From Theileria orientalis strain Shintoku (Eukaryota > Apicomplexa > Aconoidasida > Piroplasmida > Theileriidae): 64,000 bases of DNA. The stretch covers positions 922,001 to 986,000 of the forward strand of contig NC_025262.1 of the NCBI RefSeq assembly GCF_000740895.1. The letters run 5' to 3'. Below, piece after piece: positions 40,801 through 50,068 of this stretch (position 1 is the stretch's first letter; every line of letters starts with the position of its first letter). Below the pieces are notes generated by a model. It saw only the letters and a list, made by a program, of their open reading frames with translations, had not been told where the DNA came from and did no database searches. Made by a program: the position numbers and the translations under genes.

Positions 40801-43135
40801 AGCTAAGGGAATCAACGGACTGCTGAGCTCGATGAGCATGTCGGACAGGCAGAAGGAACTGAGCACGTGTCTGCAGAACGGAGCGCAGAGCCTGACCACG
40901 GAGCAGAGCGGGAACCTGGCGTCGAACCTGCTGGAGGTGTGCAAGGCGCTCTTCAGCTGCAACAAGAAGGATTTCTTCGTGCCGCTGGTGGAGTGCTGCC
41001 TGCTGGTCGAGGACTTCCAGGGCGCAGAGTGCATCATGAAGTACTACTGCGACTACTACGGCATGGTCTCTGAGACGATCTGCGAGAAGATGCTGCTCTC
41101 GATAGCGCTCAAGGGCAACTTCAACTACGTCAACAGGCTGCTGAAGGGGACGCAGTCGTACGAGTCGTGCGAAGTGTTCCTGACGCACTCGAACACGCAG
41201 AGCAGCGGAAAGAACGAAGGAGCGGGCGCTAACGAGGGCCCGCTGCACAGCGCGAAGAGCAGCTCGCCCTCGAGCAGTTCGAGCTCAGTGTCGAACAGGA
41301 ACGGCCTGGTGCGGCTGAGCGTGTACCTGGTGAGAATATGCATAAGCATGCTCAACTTTAACGTGGCAATGAACTACGTGAAGCCGCTGCTGAGGCTGAA
41401 CCACCAGAACGAGGAGATCAGCAACACGCTCATGATGGTGGCGACGCGGCTGGACTCGCGCTCGAAGCTGGACTCGTTCCTGAGCTTCTGCGAGCGCACG
41501 AGCATTTTGATCAACGAGCCGTGCTTCAACGTAATCCTGGACTCGTGCATAAAGCTGAAGAACAACAAGAGGCTGCTCCGGATCATCGGAAAGTTCAGAG
41601 TCTGGGGACTATACCCGAACATCCAGACGTTCGGAATCATCATCAAGAGCCTCTCCTGCTCGAACATGATCCAGGAGTGCGAGGAGCTGTTCTACAACTA
41701 CCTGACGTACACGTCGCACGTCACCACACTCACGCAGGCGGCAGAAAGGAGTAACTCGGGAGAGTCGAACGCGCAGAATTACACAGGAGGCAGCAGCAAG
41801 GAAAAGAGCTACGGGCATCAGAGCATGAAGGAGGGCGGCAACAGCTCTAAGTCGCTGGAAGGAGGAGCGTTCGGAGGAAACGGACACTACCACGCAGGAC
41901 AGGCGCACGCAGTAGTGCACAGCAACTCGTCGATGCTTAACGCACAGATAGGCAAGGAGAGAGAGAGGATCAACGAAATAATATACGGATGCATGTTCGA
42001 CGCCTACGTTAACAACAACAGAGTGGACAGCGCAATGAGATTGTTCGAAGACATGAAGGTGCGGGGACAAGTTAAGCCGAACACGATCATGTACACGACG
42101 CTTATCAAGGGCTACGGACAGAACAAGCAGCTGGACAAGGCAATGAAGATATTCAGAATGATGCAGCAGGACCAAGTGGTGCCGAACACAGTGACCTACA
42201 ACTCGATCATCGACGCGTGCGCAAGAGTGGGAGACATGTCGGGAGCAACCTCTCTGCTGGAGGACATGCTCATGAACGACATTGAGCCGGACCTGATCAC
42301 ATTCAGCACGATCATCAAGGGCTACTGCGTGCAGTCGGACATGGACAAGTCCTTCCAGCTCCTGAGCATCATGTACGAGCGAGGAATCATGCCGGACGTG
42401 ATCCTGTACAACTCGCTGCTCGAGGGCTGCGTCAAGTCGGGCCTCCTCTGGCTCTGCGAGAAGCTGTGGAAGCAGATGCAGGAGTACGACATCCCGCCCT
42501 CGAACTTCACGCTCACGATCCTGATTAAGATGTACGGAAGGTCGGGGCACCTGGACAAGGTCTTCGAGCTCGCAGACGAGCTGCCGAAGCGCTACAACTT
42601 CAGCATCAACACGCACGTGTACACCTGCCTCATGAGCGCGTGCATCACCAACGGAAAGTACGCAATGGTGCTCGACATCTACAAGTACATGAAGAAGAAC
42701 GGCGTGAAGCCGGACGCGAAGACCTTCGAGACGATCATCCAGGGCCTGAGCAGAGGAGGCCTCTTCAGAGAGGCCGCGCAGGTGGTGATGGAGGTCTACT
42801 CGCTCTCGAACAGCAACAACGGCGAGGCGCAGATCCCGAACATCAACTCGAAGGTGCTCGAGCGCCTCTTCCAGCGCTTCCACGCCTTCGCGGCGAACCC
42901 GCAGGGCGCCGCCGCGCAGTACAAGGAGGGCCGCGAGGCGCACGCGAAGGACGCCAAGGAGCGCGCGAAGAAGGGCAGCCGCGACGACATCCTGCTCAAC
43001 GTGGCGAACGCGAGCGGGGCGGCCAAGGGCGCGGCGCTGAGCCACCAGGCCGACGACATGGAGGAGCTGAGCAGCCTCTACACGTCGCTGAACCGGAGGC
43101 TCGAGCTGTTCGGCATCAAGGTGCCCAAGTTTTAG
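37829..43135 (+). CDS. pentatricopeptide repeat (PPR) protein
   Basis: Single exon of 5.3 kb, 1,768 residues from the ATG at 37829 (MVKSAFYNQNEDIL); an upstream in-frame GTG at 37814 is not a likely start. The first 600 residues are Asn/Ser/Tyr-rich low complexity. Helical repeats follow, and from about residue 1,395 there are at least seven clear PPR motifs, for example PNTIMYTTLIKGYGQNKQLD, PNTVTYNSIIDACARVGDMS, PDLITFSTIIKGYCVQSDMD and PDVILYNSLLEGCVKSG. PPR proteins bind single-stranded RNA, mostly in mitochondria or plastids, but no targeting peptide is obvious here. A Ser/Gly-rich insert breaks the repeats (about 1,315-1,380). GC content climbs from about one third at the start to about two thirds at the end (by eye), producing long antisense open frames that are not genes. 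Confidence 0.9.
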   Translation: MVKSAFYNQNEDILNNVSEQHNQVQEMFSETKYTNVEENNTANTSSLSSGQNKQSMSNTQEEKSLSAKENKSFLDELLSMRYKSDLTEGLDTIKNEVLLDSLDIFPQLRGGTHLNDLSSNEFKESLNYVDNFKVYEKDDHYYNGFLNTNVSSNNLNKFEEVSDKLDTKEVQLDKKMETTAYLQKQKENNVKNKGINKEMKETMQESFNSKPSIDNLYGTLNMDSATNELNGYYNYFETAGYSTTENNYTTNYYQGNEIDFAGGSGNGEGCDDLAGLSEFEKGLVSMCDESSTQQGSSLLGSPDQVNANEEVKQKESAQQTSSSKQSPHSSKEKFGSYKTERISTTKEGPKSYAEHTYNKSASGPEKQLSVAAGLSSTAKVTGVTGKGGAGCFPGNEYHGSSTSFGESPNCSYDSVYNMDPLAQSLLCDTSYSREYYEAGGKYESGTSDFGNYFDSSSTPYAHQTSSAFSSPTSVFKSESRKGPTNLYKEKVAVNDSFADPGPAGVNVYNEGVPGVKNVHKDPVKSMNEAYNTFFNMGAGGSGSYYDQYSTRSEYYGDEKSFFRNERNYFKDERYYGDEKREEDATPFTHVASSVATVADTVTPLCSSDLSAEFAETLQVLLERYLVGDLSVEKELYSLFGNEFNLQRSEIYNNLAKYCTGKNLLYYSYKLILQSTKLTEGADGSPASGSYGVSTYADKYNTDKSVTVEVYTQTLLSLLTIQDSTHLSRSLFTHLTAYLNAQHEKGASATTHSMHNTTANTPCVTKEGDKVLKLYTLSICQMTRRDALVFDRFLGVLEDHQGRLDLRLSSLLLSYVLHADLANKKQFESWMSLSQQDAVCYLSKIFRISLFARLGTTVRFALHFLDLMVNQNYSVEFVDNARTLLLFLEYVASNFPLSYSKVVLKLIDKKLFNALLFFNALQLAMLCDYGSVVTKICISALQVLKGVVPVEFTSASFGRFEFISLENVNKLVMLISNYPSGSPASNALLSGGAKGINGLLSSMSMSDRQKELSTCLQNGAQSLTTEQSGNLASNLLEVCKALFSCNKKDFFVPLVECCLLVEDFQGAECIMKYYCDYYGMVSETICEKMLLSIALKGNFNYVNRLLKGTQSYESCEVFLTHSNTQSSGKNEGAGANEGPLHSAKSSSPSSSSSSVSNRNGLVRLSVYLVRICISMLNFNVAMNYVKPLLRLNHQNEEISNTLMMVATRLDSRSKLDSFLSFCERTSILINEPCFNVILDSCIKLKNNKRLLRIIGKFRVWGLYPNIQTFGIIIKSLSCSNMIQECEELFYNYLTYTSHVTTLTQAAERSNSGESNAQNYTGGSSKEKSYGHQSMKEGGNSSKSLEGGAFGGNGHYHAGQAHAVVHSNSSMLNAQIGKERERINEIIYGCMFDAYVNNNRVDSAMRLFEDMKVRGQVKPNTIMYTTLIKGYGQNKQLDKAMKIFRMMQQDQVVPNTVTYNSIIDACARVGDMSGATSLLEDMLMNDIEPDLITFSTIIKGYCVQSDMDKSFQLLSIMYERGIMPDVILYNSLLEGCVKSGLLWLCEKLWKQMQEYDIPPSNFTLTILIKMYGRSGHLDKVFELADELPKRYNFSINTHVYTCLMSACITNGKYAMVLDIYKYMKKNGVKPDAKTFETIIQGLSRGGLFREAAQVVMEVYSLSNSNNGEAQIPNINSKVLERLFQRFHAFAANPQGAAAQYKEGREAHAKDAKERAKKGSRDDILLNVANASGAAKGAALSHQADDMEELSSLYTSLNRRLELFGIKVPKF

Positions 43136-43404
43136 CCGACTAATCTAACGCAATCCACAATACGCAGTAGATAGTTAAGTAGTCGCACACAGTACACCGA
43201 GTTAAGCGTGGACCGTGAACCCGGTTTATGGTTACGCTATACCCGTTATATTGACGTCATACGGGGGACTATACGTGGTTTGTGGGTGTGCCCGTATTAG
43301 GTAGTTGGAGGCGTGGCCTTGGGTGTAAGGATTCCATGGTGTCCGAAGAAAATCAGTTTTAATCTAAGGAAATTTTTATAAATCTGAACGCTAAATAAAA
43401 AAAT

Positions 43405-44100
43405 ATGGCAAATTCACTGGTTTCGTTCCTGGAAAGGAGAAAAAAAACAGCGGTGAAGGCGTCGGCACTGCTCCAGAAGTCAGAGGAGCAGAGCGAGGCC
43501 GAGCCCGAGGAGAAAAAGTCCGAGGAGGAGCAGGAGGCGCAATCGGAGCAGGACAACGAGTGGAGAGTCTCCAGCGACGAGAGCGACGACCTGGCGAAGC
43601 TGTCGTCGACCTTCGGGCCCAACCTGGTGAAGGTGGTCCAGGTTCTCGACAACGGCGAGCTGGACGACCTATCCAAGGAGACCCAGGAGAAGAAGACGCA
43701 GCAAGTGTGGAGCAAAGTCGAGGAATCTGAGGAGGAGGCGGAGCCCGAGCCTGCGAAGCCGAAGGTGTGGGTCCCCAAGTACAAGGAGACCCAGAACCTG
43801 CTCAACTCGAGAAACGACGTCGACCTGGCCGAGTCGGTGAAGATGTTTAACAAAACCGAGTCTCTGGTCTCCAAGAAGAAGAAGAAGAGCAAGCCGAAGT
43901 CGCTCCAGGAGCTCGAGGAGGAGGACAGGGACTTCGCCCTCGTGAAGCTGAAGTTCAACGTCTTCTCCCTGCTCGATTCCAAGTACTCTGAGTTTAAGTC
44001 GGAGAAGCACTCGATGGTCGACGACCTCGTCAAGTCCAAGTACCTGAACAGGTGAGATTTGAGTCTTTACTGTGCCTTTAGGGTGGTCTCGCAGTCGTAG
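43405..44100 (+). CDS. small acidic protein of unknown function
   Basis: Starts MANSLVSFLERRKKTAVKAS. About 215-219 residues, highly charged: Glu-rich at 25-65 and 105-125, a Lys run (VSKKKKKSKPKSLQELEEED) at about 170-190. The only distinctive block is KPKVWVPKYKETQNLLNSRN. The frame can end at 44055 (LNR-stop) or use a 30-nt intron (44052-44081) and finish RVVSQS-stop at 44100. The intron has good borders and the size typical here. I do not recognise the family; the composition suggests an RNA- or ribosome-associated or intrinsically disordered protein. It is in the same orientation as the PPR gene, 270 nt downstream, and converges on RPF1. Confidence 0.6.
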
Positions 44101-44333
44101 CAAGGCTGAGTTCACAACAGCTCTCTGCAGCTTCCTGGAGACGAATCGTTTTCCCGCAATCCTTAGAATTTTAACTCCAGAGGGGGATTTGACGTGTATA
44201 TTAGAGATGTAAATCTGGTGCCGAGTTTCACAGGGCGTCCGCACACTTTCGTATTTAGATACAATATATCAAATATCACTGCGTATTCACAAGCATACAT
44301 TATGCTACACACCAAATTTCACTGTATAGTACA

Positions 44334-45977
44334 TTAAATGAAGAAACGCTTGCGATCGACCTGCAAATCAGGCCTCCATATGAACTCGTAGAGTCCGCCG
44401 TCCAGGTCAAAGAGCCCGTCCTAGGAAACAGTAATGTGGGCACGAAGTAGGCTGACAGGTAATAGCTTAAAACTAATAGAGGCGAGCGTTAATTTAAGTA
44501 ACTTCTTACTTGTACGTAGTACACTTTCATGGTAAATCTGGGTCCAATCTCCTTTAGGGAGCACTTTTTTTCATTGCGGAAAACGTATCTACATAGAGAC
44601 GTGAGTGAAAAGACTACCTAAAACTTATCTAAAAACCATCACCAACAGTGGTAACAGAATATTCGTAATAGCAGTAATTGCATATAAATAATGGCAGTAA
44701 CACAATATCTGCAATAGTGGCTGTAAAGTCACCTGTGATGTCTGAAGAAGATCATGTCCCTCTGATTGTGGAATGTGATTACTCTCCGCCCTTCAAACTC
44801 CGGGCTCTGATACGCATTTGTTATCTGCTGTCCACTTACCAGACTAAATAGTGATGCGATTTGTCTTCCGATTCTTCTACCGAGCCTCGTGTTGAATGAA
44901 TTCAATACTATTTCCGGCTTTGTTGCTACGAGCACTCCACCGCCTTTCATTTCAGAGGCGAACTTAATGCTTGTCAGCTTAAAAAATGTAGTAGGCCCCT
45001 CTGAACACAAATTAGTACGTACACACATAACTATATATATACATACATATCATACATATCGTAGTTGCACTGAATCATGTATATAAATATCATAAGTGCA
45101 CACACACCATCTTATATACGTGATACACACACATGTATTTAAGTGCGACTACCTATACAAACTTAAGTCTGCCAAGTTATCACATCATACCTGGTAAGGA
45201 ACATATAAATAAGCCATTAGGCATTTTATTTGAGCCCTCAGTCACCAGCAGAATGCTGGTGAAATCGTTCTTTATTGCAAACTTAACTACTTCTTTCATC
45301 TTATACTCCTCCCTCTGCAAATAAATCGTTGTTTATTTTTGGTTATGTTCACATACATAACGACTACTTTTTGGTTTAACTATACTTATTTGCACTAATT
45401 ATTCTAACAATGTCTAGTTAACCCACTGCGTAGTATACTGTGTTGTTTATTACAAGAAGAATCTCCTTCATGAACGTCCTCATCTTCTCTGAAGGTCGTC
45501 TAAACACACATATTTCTCAATTCAGGGCTTACCTTGTGGATGTTACTAGCAATTTCGGCGTCCTGTGCCCCTTGAAGTGTTCTGCAAACTCGTCTATTTT
45601 TTCCTCGTGTTTAACTTCTGCGTCTTCGGGATTGACCAAGGTCTCATCTGGCCTCCTCAGGGACTCTATTGTGTTTGGCACACTTCTAATAACCTCCAAA
45701 CCCTTCTTTTCATCTTCCTTTCTTTGTCTTCTAAGTTTTCTTCTTTCCTTTTTCTTTTGGCTCCTCGCTTCAAGCACCTTTTCCAACCTTCTACTTTTCT
45801 TACTACTTTTGGATTCTAGGCCTCGGAGTTTCTGGCGTTCCCTTTTTTTAGCCTTCTTGTCAGCCCTTACTGACTTTTTCTAAATTAATTGTTATATTTA
45901 TCATAAAATTTGTGTAATGTCAGTCTAAAGTATATACACAATACCTGGGTTTCTTCCTTAGGCTTCCTCGACTTCAT
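44334..45977 (-). CDS. RPF1, Brix-domain ribosome production factor
   Basis: Seven or so exons on the minus strand. It starts MKSRKPKEETQKKSVRADKK (45977) with a very basic N-terminus (EARSQKKKERRKLRRQRKED). Then RRPDETLVNPEDAEV and KGHRTPKLLVTSTRPSEK open the Brix domain. The middle exons give MKEVVKFAIKNDFTSILLVT and NGLFICSLPEGPTTFFKLTS. The exon at about 45001-44732 carries QITNAYQSPEFEGRRVITFH and NQRDMIFFRHHRYVFR, and the C-terminus is LKEIGPRFTMKVYYVQDG...PDLQVDRKRFFI. All are hallmarks of RPF1, a nucleolar factor needed for processing of 27S pre-rRNA and 60S subunit assembly. Small exons near 44340-44600 complete the end. The minus-strand frame at 44060-44244 is outside this gene and probably only UTR. 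Confidence 0.88.
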
Positions 45978-46205
45978 TCGGGCAACCTTATCACAAATAA
46001 CATCAATTTATACCATTCATTTATAATTATAATAATTAATACTAATTTAATGTATAAAAATTTACTGATTCCATTTTTCCATAGATATATATAGTGTAAC
46101 CTAATACAGTATGTTAGGGCGTAGTAATAACACATTTTAGTTCAAAAGATTTTGTTTTATGTAATATAATTTATATTCGGTAGAATATTAGTCTACAAAA
46201 CTGCT

Positions 46206-48673
46206 TCACTCTGTTTTCGTCTTCGACGTCTTGAAAAAGAGCGAAAATACGTTTAAGAACATCATGTGCGCTATGATTCCAAACAGGAATAGCAGGATCA
46301 CTATGTTGTAGGACCCGAAGAGCAGGTGATTCTCGGTCGCCGAGTATATTTTTCTCAGAAGGAACCTGTTTCCCGTCGAGTTGATCCACTGCGTCTTGCT
46401 TCCGAACACGTAGTCCTTCAGAAAGGCGAACTTGTCTGCCAGCTCCTCGCACACCTCGTACCTCTTCAGGTAGTTTACCTCGAATAGCGCCTCGAGGCCG
46501 TAGCTCAGGTTCTTCAGCAGGTGGAAGGCGCCGCCCCTCACCGATCCCATCCAGCCCTCGAAGGGGTAGAAGAGCAGGCCCAGGGCGAGGAAGTAGACCA
46601 GGCACACTATGTTGCGCGCCTTCGAGTTGCTGTGCACGCTCATGACGTTGAAGGGCAGGAGTATGAAAATGGTGAGCAGGAAGCAGAGCGCCCAGTTGAG
46701 CACCGAGAGCCCGAGTGAGAATGCGATGCCCAGGAAGTATATCGAGAGCAGCAGGAACACGTCCACCCTCGGCAGGCGCGTCGGCACCTTGCTTATGTAC
46801 CAGTAGGGGCCCATCGCGTCGTTCTGCGCCCTCAGCTTCTCCATGTTCTCGCGGAGCTCAGCCTCCCTGCGTGCCGAGGCCTCCGTTTCCGCGGAGTCCG
46901 ACCTGCTCAGGACCGTGTCCGCGCTCCTCTGCCTCTTCGGCGTCCTCGACTTCTTGCCCATTCGCAGCCACTTTTTCACGAAGCGCCGCCTCATCTTCCT
47001 CAGCTTCTCCTTGAGCCGAGTGAGCGGCTTCGGCTGATTTGCCTTACTCAGCTTTCTCAGCTTCGCCAGCAGCTCCTCCCGCATCAGCGACCTTTCTCCC
47101 ACGTACTGGTCTCCGAACTTGTGCTGGAAGTTGAGGTAGAAGGCGTGGTTCACCACGAACACCAGCGTGTACGAGAGCACCAGCAGGCCCAGCGACTTCC
47201 TCACCTCGTTGAGCAGCGCCAGGTCCACTGCGTTGCCCGAGTTGTTCCTCGCCAGCCTCAGCAGGAACAGGTATGCCGGCGTCGACGCGAAGGCTATGTT
47301 CAGGAAGACCAGCACGATGCCCAGGATCATCTTCACGTTGTCCAGGTACGGGCTGAAGGACATCATCACCAGCTGCCTGATGAAGAGGAGCGGCACCACG
47401 AGGCTGTATATTGAGATTGACACGAACGAGGTCGGCTTCACGAAGAAGTAGAAGTTGAACGACCTCTCGAGCATGGTGTGCAGGTTGTTCTGGTTCCTCA
47501 GCGTCAGCACCACTGACTTCAGCAGCAGCTCCAGGTTGTAGTTCACTGTCTGCTCGAACTTGCTCGTGGACTTGCACATGATCGAGAAGCCGTTGATGTT
47601 CTTCTCCAGCAGCGGCACGTGGTGCCTCAGCCTGTCCACGTTCACTGCCATTCTGAAGATCGACTGCCACAGTCCCCGCGTGTGCACCGTCATCCCCTCG
47701 ACCTCCGAGATCTCCACGAATATGTTAACTATGTCCTGGTTCGGCAGGTGCCCGTCTATTCCCTCGTAGCTGATCAGGAACGAGGAGCACTTGTTCGTTC
47801 CCAGGTCCACCACCAGCGCGTTGTGCAGCGTGCCTGACCTGTGCTTGAAGTAGTGGCTGTTGAAGTAGTCGTGCAGGAACTGCCTCGTTCCCACTGCGAA
47901 GGGCAGCTGCTTCATCGTCACCAGCAGGAAGATGTTCTGCGACAGGTACTGTGCGTTCGACAGGTGCTTGATTGCCGTCAGGCTCAGCACCACGCTCGTC
48001 ACGTCCTCCTTGTAGTTGTCGGTGTTGATCGTCGCCACCAGCAGCGTCGCTCCTCTCGCCAGGCACCTCAGACAGTTGACTTTGAACAGCAAATTGTGTC
48101 CATATATCTCACTGTTTTTTCCACTTGTTGGAAATGTGTACTTAAATCTGTTGTATGACACCTGCACGTTTTTTATATCCTTGAGTGTATGTGCTATTTT
48201 TACAAATATCTCGGGTGTATCTTCAAAGCGTACATCCGACCAGTATGAGTATGCTGAATCCGTTTCAGTCTTTTTAAAATCTTGCTGATAATCTGTGTAG
48301 TTGTTTTTATTTGTGTAGTAGTTGTAGTGGTTATCTCTGATGTGTTCTTTTTCTTCGAGGTGCTTTAAACTCGAGTCCGATAATAAGTACTCTTTAGTCT
48401 TATACATTAAATCAAACTCTGATTGAACCACCTCGTTCATTGAGTACCTGTTCAGGTACCCATGCTCCTGGACTGAGGTGTTATATTTAAATCGATACAG
48501 GAAAGGGAGACCCAGCAGAACCACAAGGAAGATAAGGTTACTACATATTTTTGTTATAATTTTGCCTATATTTTGTATATACACATACTAATTTATCTAA
48601 TTTACCTGAATGGGAGTAGAATCTTCTCCACAATCCTCTTTAAAATAACAAATTTCTTTGAAGTGAGTGACAT
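46206..48673 (-). CDS. GAA1, GPI transamidase subunit
   Basis: Two exons: 48673-48606 (MSLTSKKFVILKRIVEKILL) and 48540-46206, joined through a 65-nt intron; 800 residues. The long frame has no ATG near its 5' end, which is why the first exon is needed. GAA1 is part of the ER complex that attaches GPI anchors to proteins. One membrane span at the N-terminus (SNLIFLVVLLGLPFLYRF) is followed by a long lumenal domain with RGATLLVATINTDNYKEDV, HNALVVDLGTN and YEGIDGHLPNQDIVNIFVE, the M28-like/GAA1 signature. Six or more membrane spans close the protein. A charged insertion (about 520-590, Arg/Lys-rich) lies between spans. GPI anchoring is central to piroplasm surface coats. Confidence 0.87.
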
Positions 48674-48956
48674 ATCAATATTTTATCTCATATTAACTAA
48701 ATTGTTTCTACTATTTACAATATTCCATAATTATTGTCAAACATGTTGGTGGATTAAATATACATCAATGAAATTCCATCTTGTGGACTCATCACACATT
48801 TTGTTGTGATGGAATCCACACTTAGTTTATATTTTTTTACACACGGTAGTATTAATACAAACGTAGTTTTTTTAATATATTATATTCTACTATGTTACAC
48901 ATTTGATTTTTTATCGTCCGATATCCGAACTAACGATTCGGTCTTAAAATACATTG

Positions 48957-49807
48957 CTATCTAAAAAATCTTAGGAAAGTGAATCCTTTGCTCGTTTGGA
49001 GGGCTGCCTTTGGTGATACTTTATATTTTTTACCATTTTCAGTCTCAGGCTGGTCTTGGTCTTGATTTGCGCCCTGTAGTCCTCCTGATGTTTGCGGTTG
49101 AGTATAGTACACATGTGACGTATCACTAGGGTCCACAAAAGCACAAAAATCCCCTTCTAGTTCAGTCATTGGATTAGCCGATGACATAAGATTCGGGTTG
49201 TTTCTAAATCTGGCGTAAAACGAGAAAAACAATTTAAGAAATAGGTCTGCTCCCCCGGTAACAAAGAATATCTTCAAGTCTCCTTCAGATTCAAATGGAT
49301 GGGCTCCATTTCGATCCTAAATATGAATAAATCCATATAATTTTAGAATATTTCGTTAATTGTAAATAACAGTTCTGATCTATACCGATTTAACAATAAA
49401 TTTCATATGATTGGTTCCGAATACTGGTTGCTCAAATCTCGGGTTTTCCAAATGAGAAAATGGCACATCGATACTCGAAAAGCCCTTTTTAAAGTCCTTA
49501 TCCTGATTTTTAATGAAAACTATTCGGTGAGTTGTCATAATAGTGTCTCCAAATCCAACCAGCTTCCTAAACAAGTAATAAGTGTATAGCTACTATATAA
49601 ACAATTTTCAAGTGTAGTTCACTGACATTAAAGTTATTACCTGGTGGTAAGTTCTAATGTTACTTTAGTTTTAGGCCTTGAAAGAACATAAGCCTCACCG
49701 GGTGTACATAGTGGAAGAAGAGTCTCTAAAAGAAATTAAATTAATGTTTAAAATAGACTAAACTTACTATTGTGTATATCTTGACATAAAACTGGATTTA
49801 AGGACAT
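48957..49807 (-). CDS. GRAM-domain protein, WBP2-like
   Basis: Five exons on the minus strand. It starts MSLNPVLCQDIHN (49807), followed by TLLPLCTPGEAYVLSRPKTK. The GRAM/PH-like core includes FGDTIMTTHRIVFIKNQDKD, DVPFSHLENPRFEQPVFGTN and HMKFIVKSDRNG, then EGDLKIFFVTGGADLFLKLF. The block F-x-Q-P-V-F-G-x-N and the TTHRIVF block are typical of WW-domain-binding protein 2. The tail is Gln/Asp/Pro-rich (YYTQPQTSGGLQG) but lacks the PPxY motifs of the animal protein. About 230 residues. WBP2 acts as an adaptor or coactivator in animals; here function is open, with phosphoinositide binding by the GRAM domain possible. Confidence 0.8.
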
Positions 49808-50068
49808 TTTTATAATTATAAACTGAAATATAAGATTCCATATTTCCCAACCTCATACTCACGTTCCAAAATTGATTCTATAGTATCGATTTTAGGGAAT
49901 TTAAGCTTCGACAAAGTATATGATGGTCTTTTATTTATGTTTTGTATGTTTTTTTAATACACCTATCAGTTGTGTGTTTGTATCATAGTATTTACATTGC
50001 TTAATTAAAAATTTAGTTAATAGACATATTTTAACCTGTTTGATTGTTAAATATGACAATACACTAAA

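Noticed and set aside
41609..43045. 478-codon open frame antisense to the PPR gene
   Set aside because: The PPR gene is very GC-rich here, so stop codons are rare on the other strand. The antisense product is an Arg/Leu/Val/His-rich composition artefact.
43669..44244. 191-codon minus-strand frame overlapping the acidic-protein gene
   Set aside because: Most of it mirrors the Glu/Lys-rich coding strand, and the N-terminal part is not linked by splice sites to RPF1. No family features.
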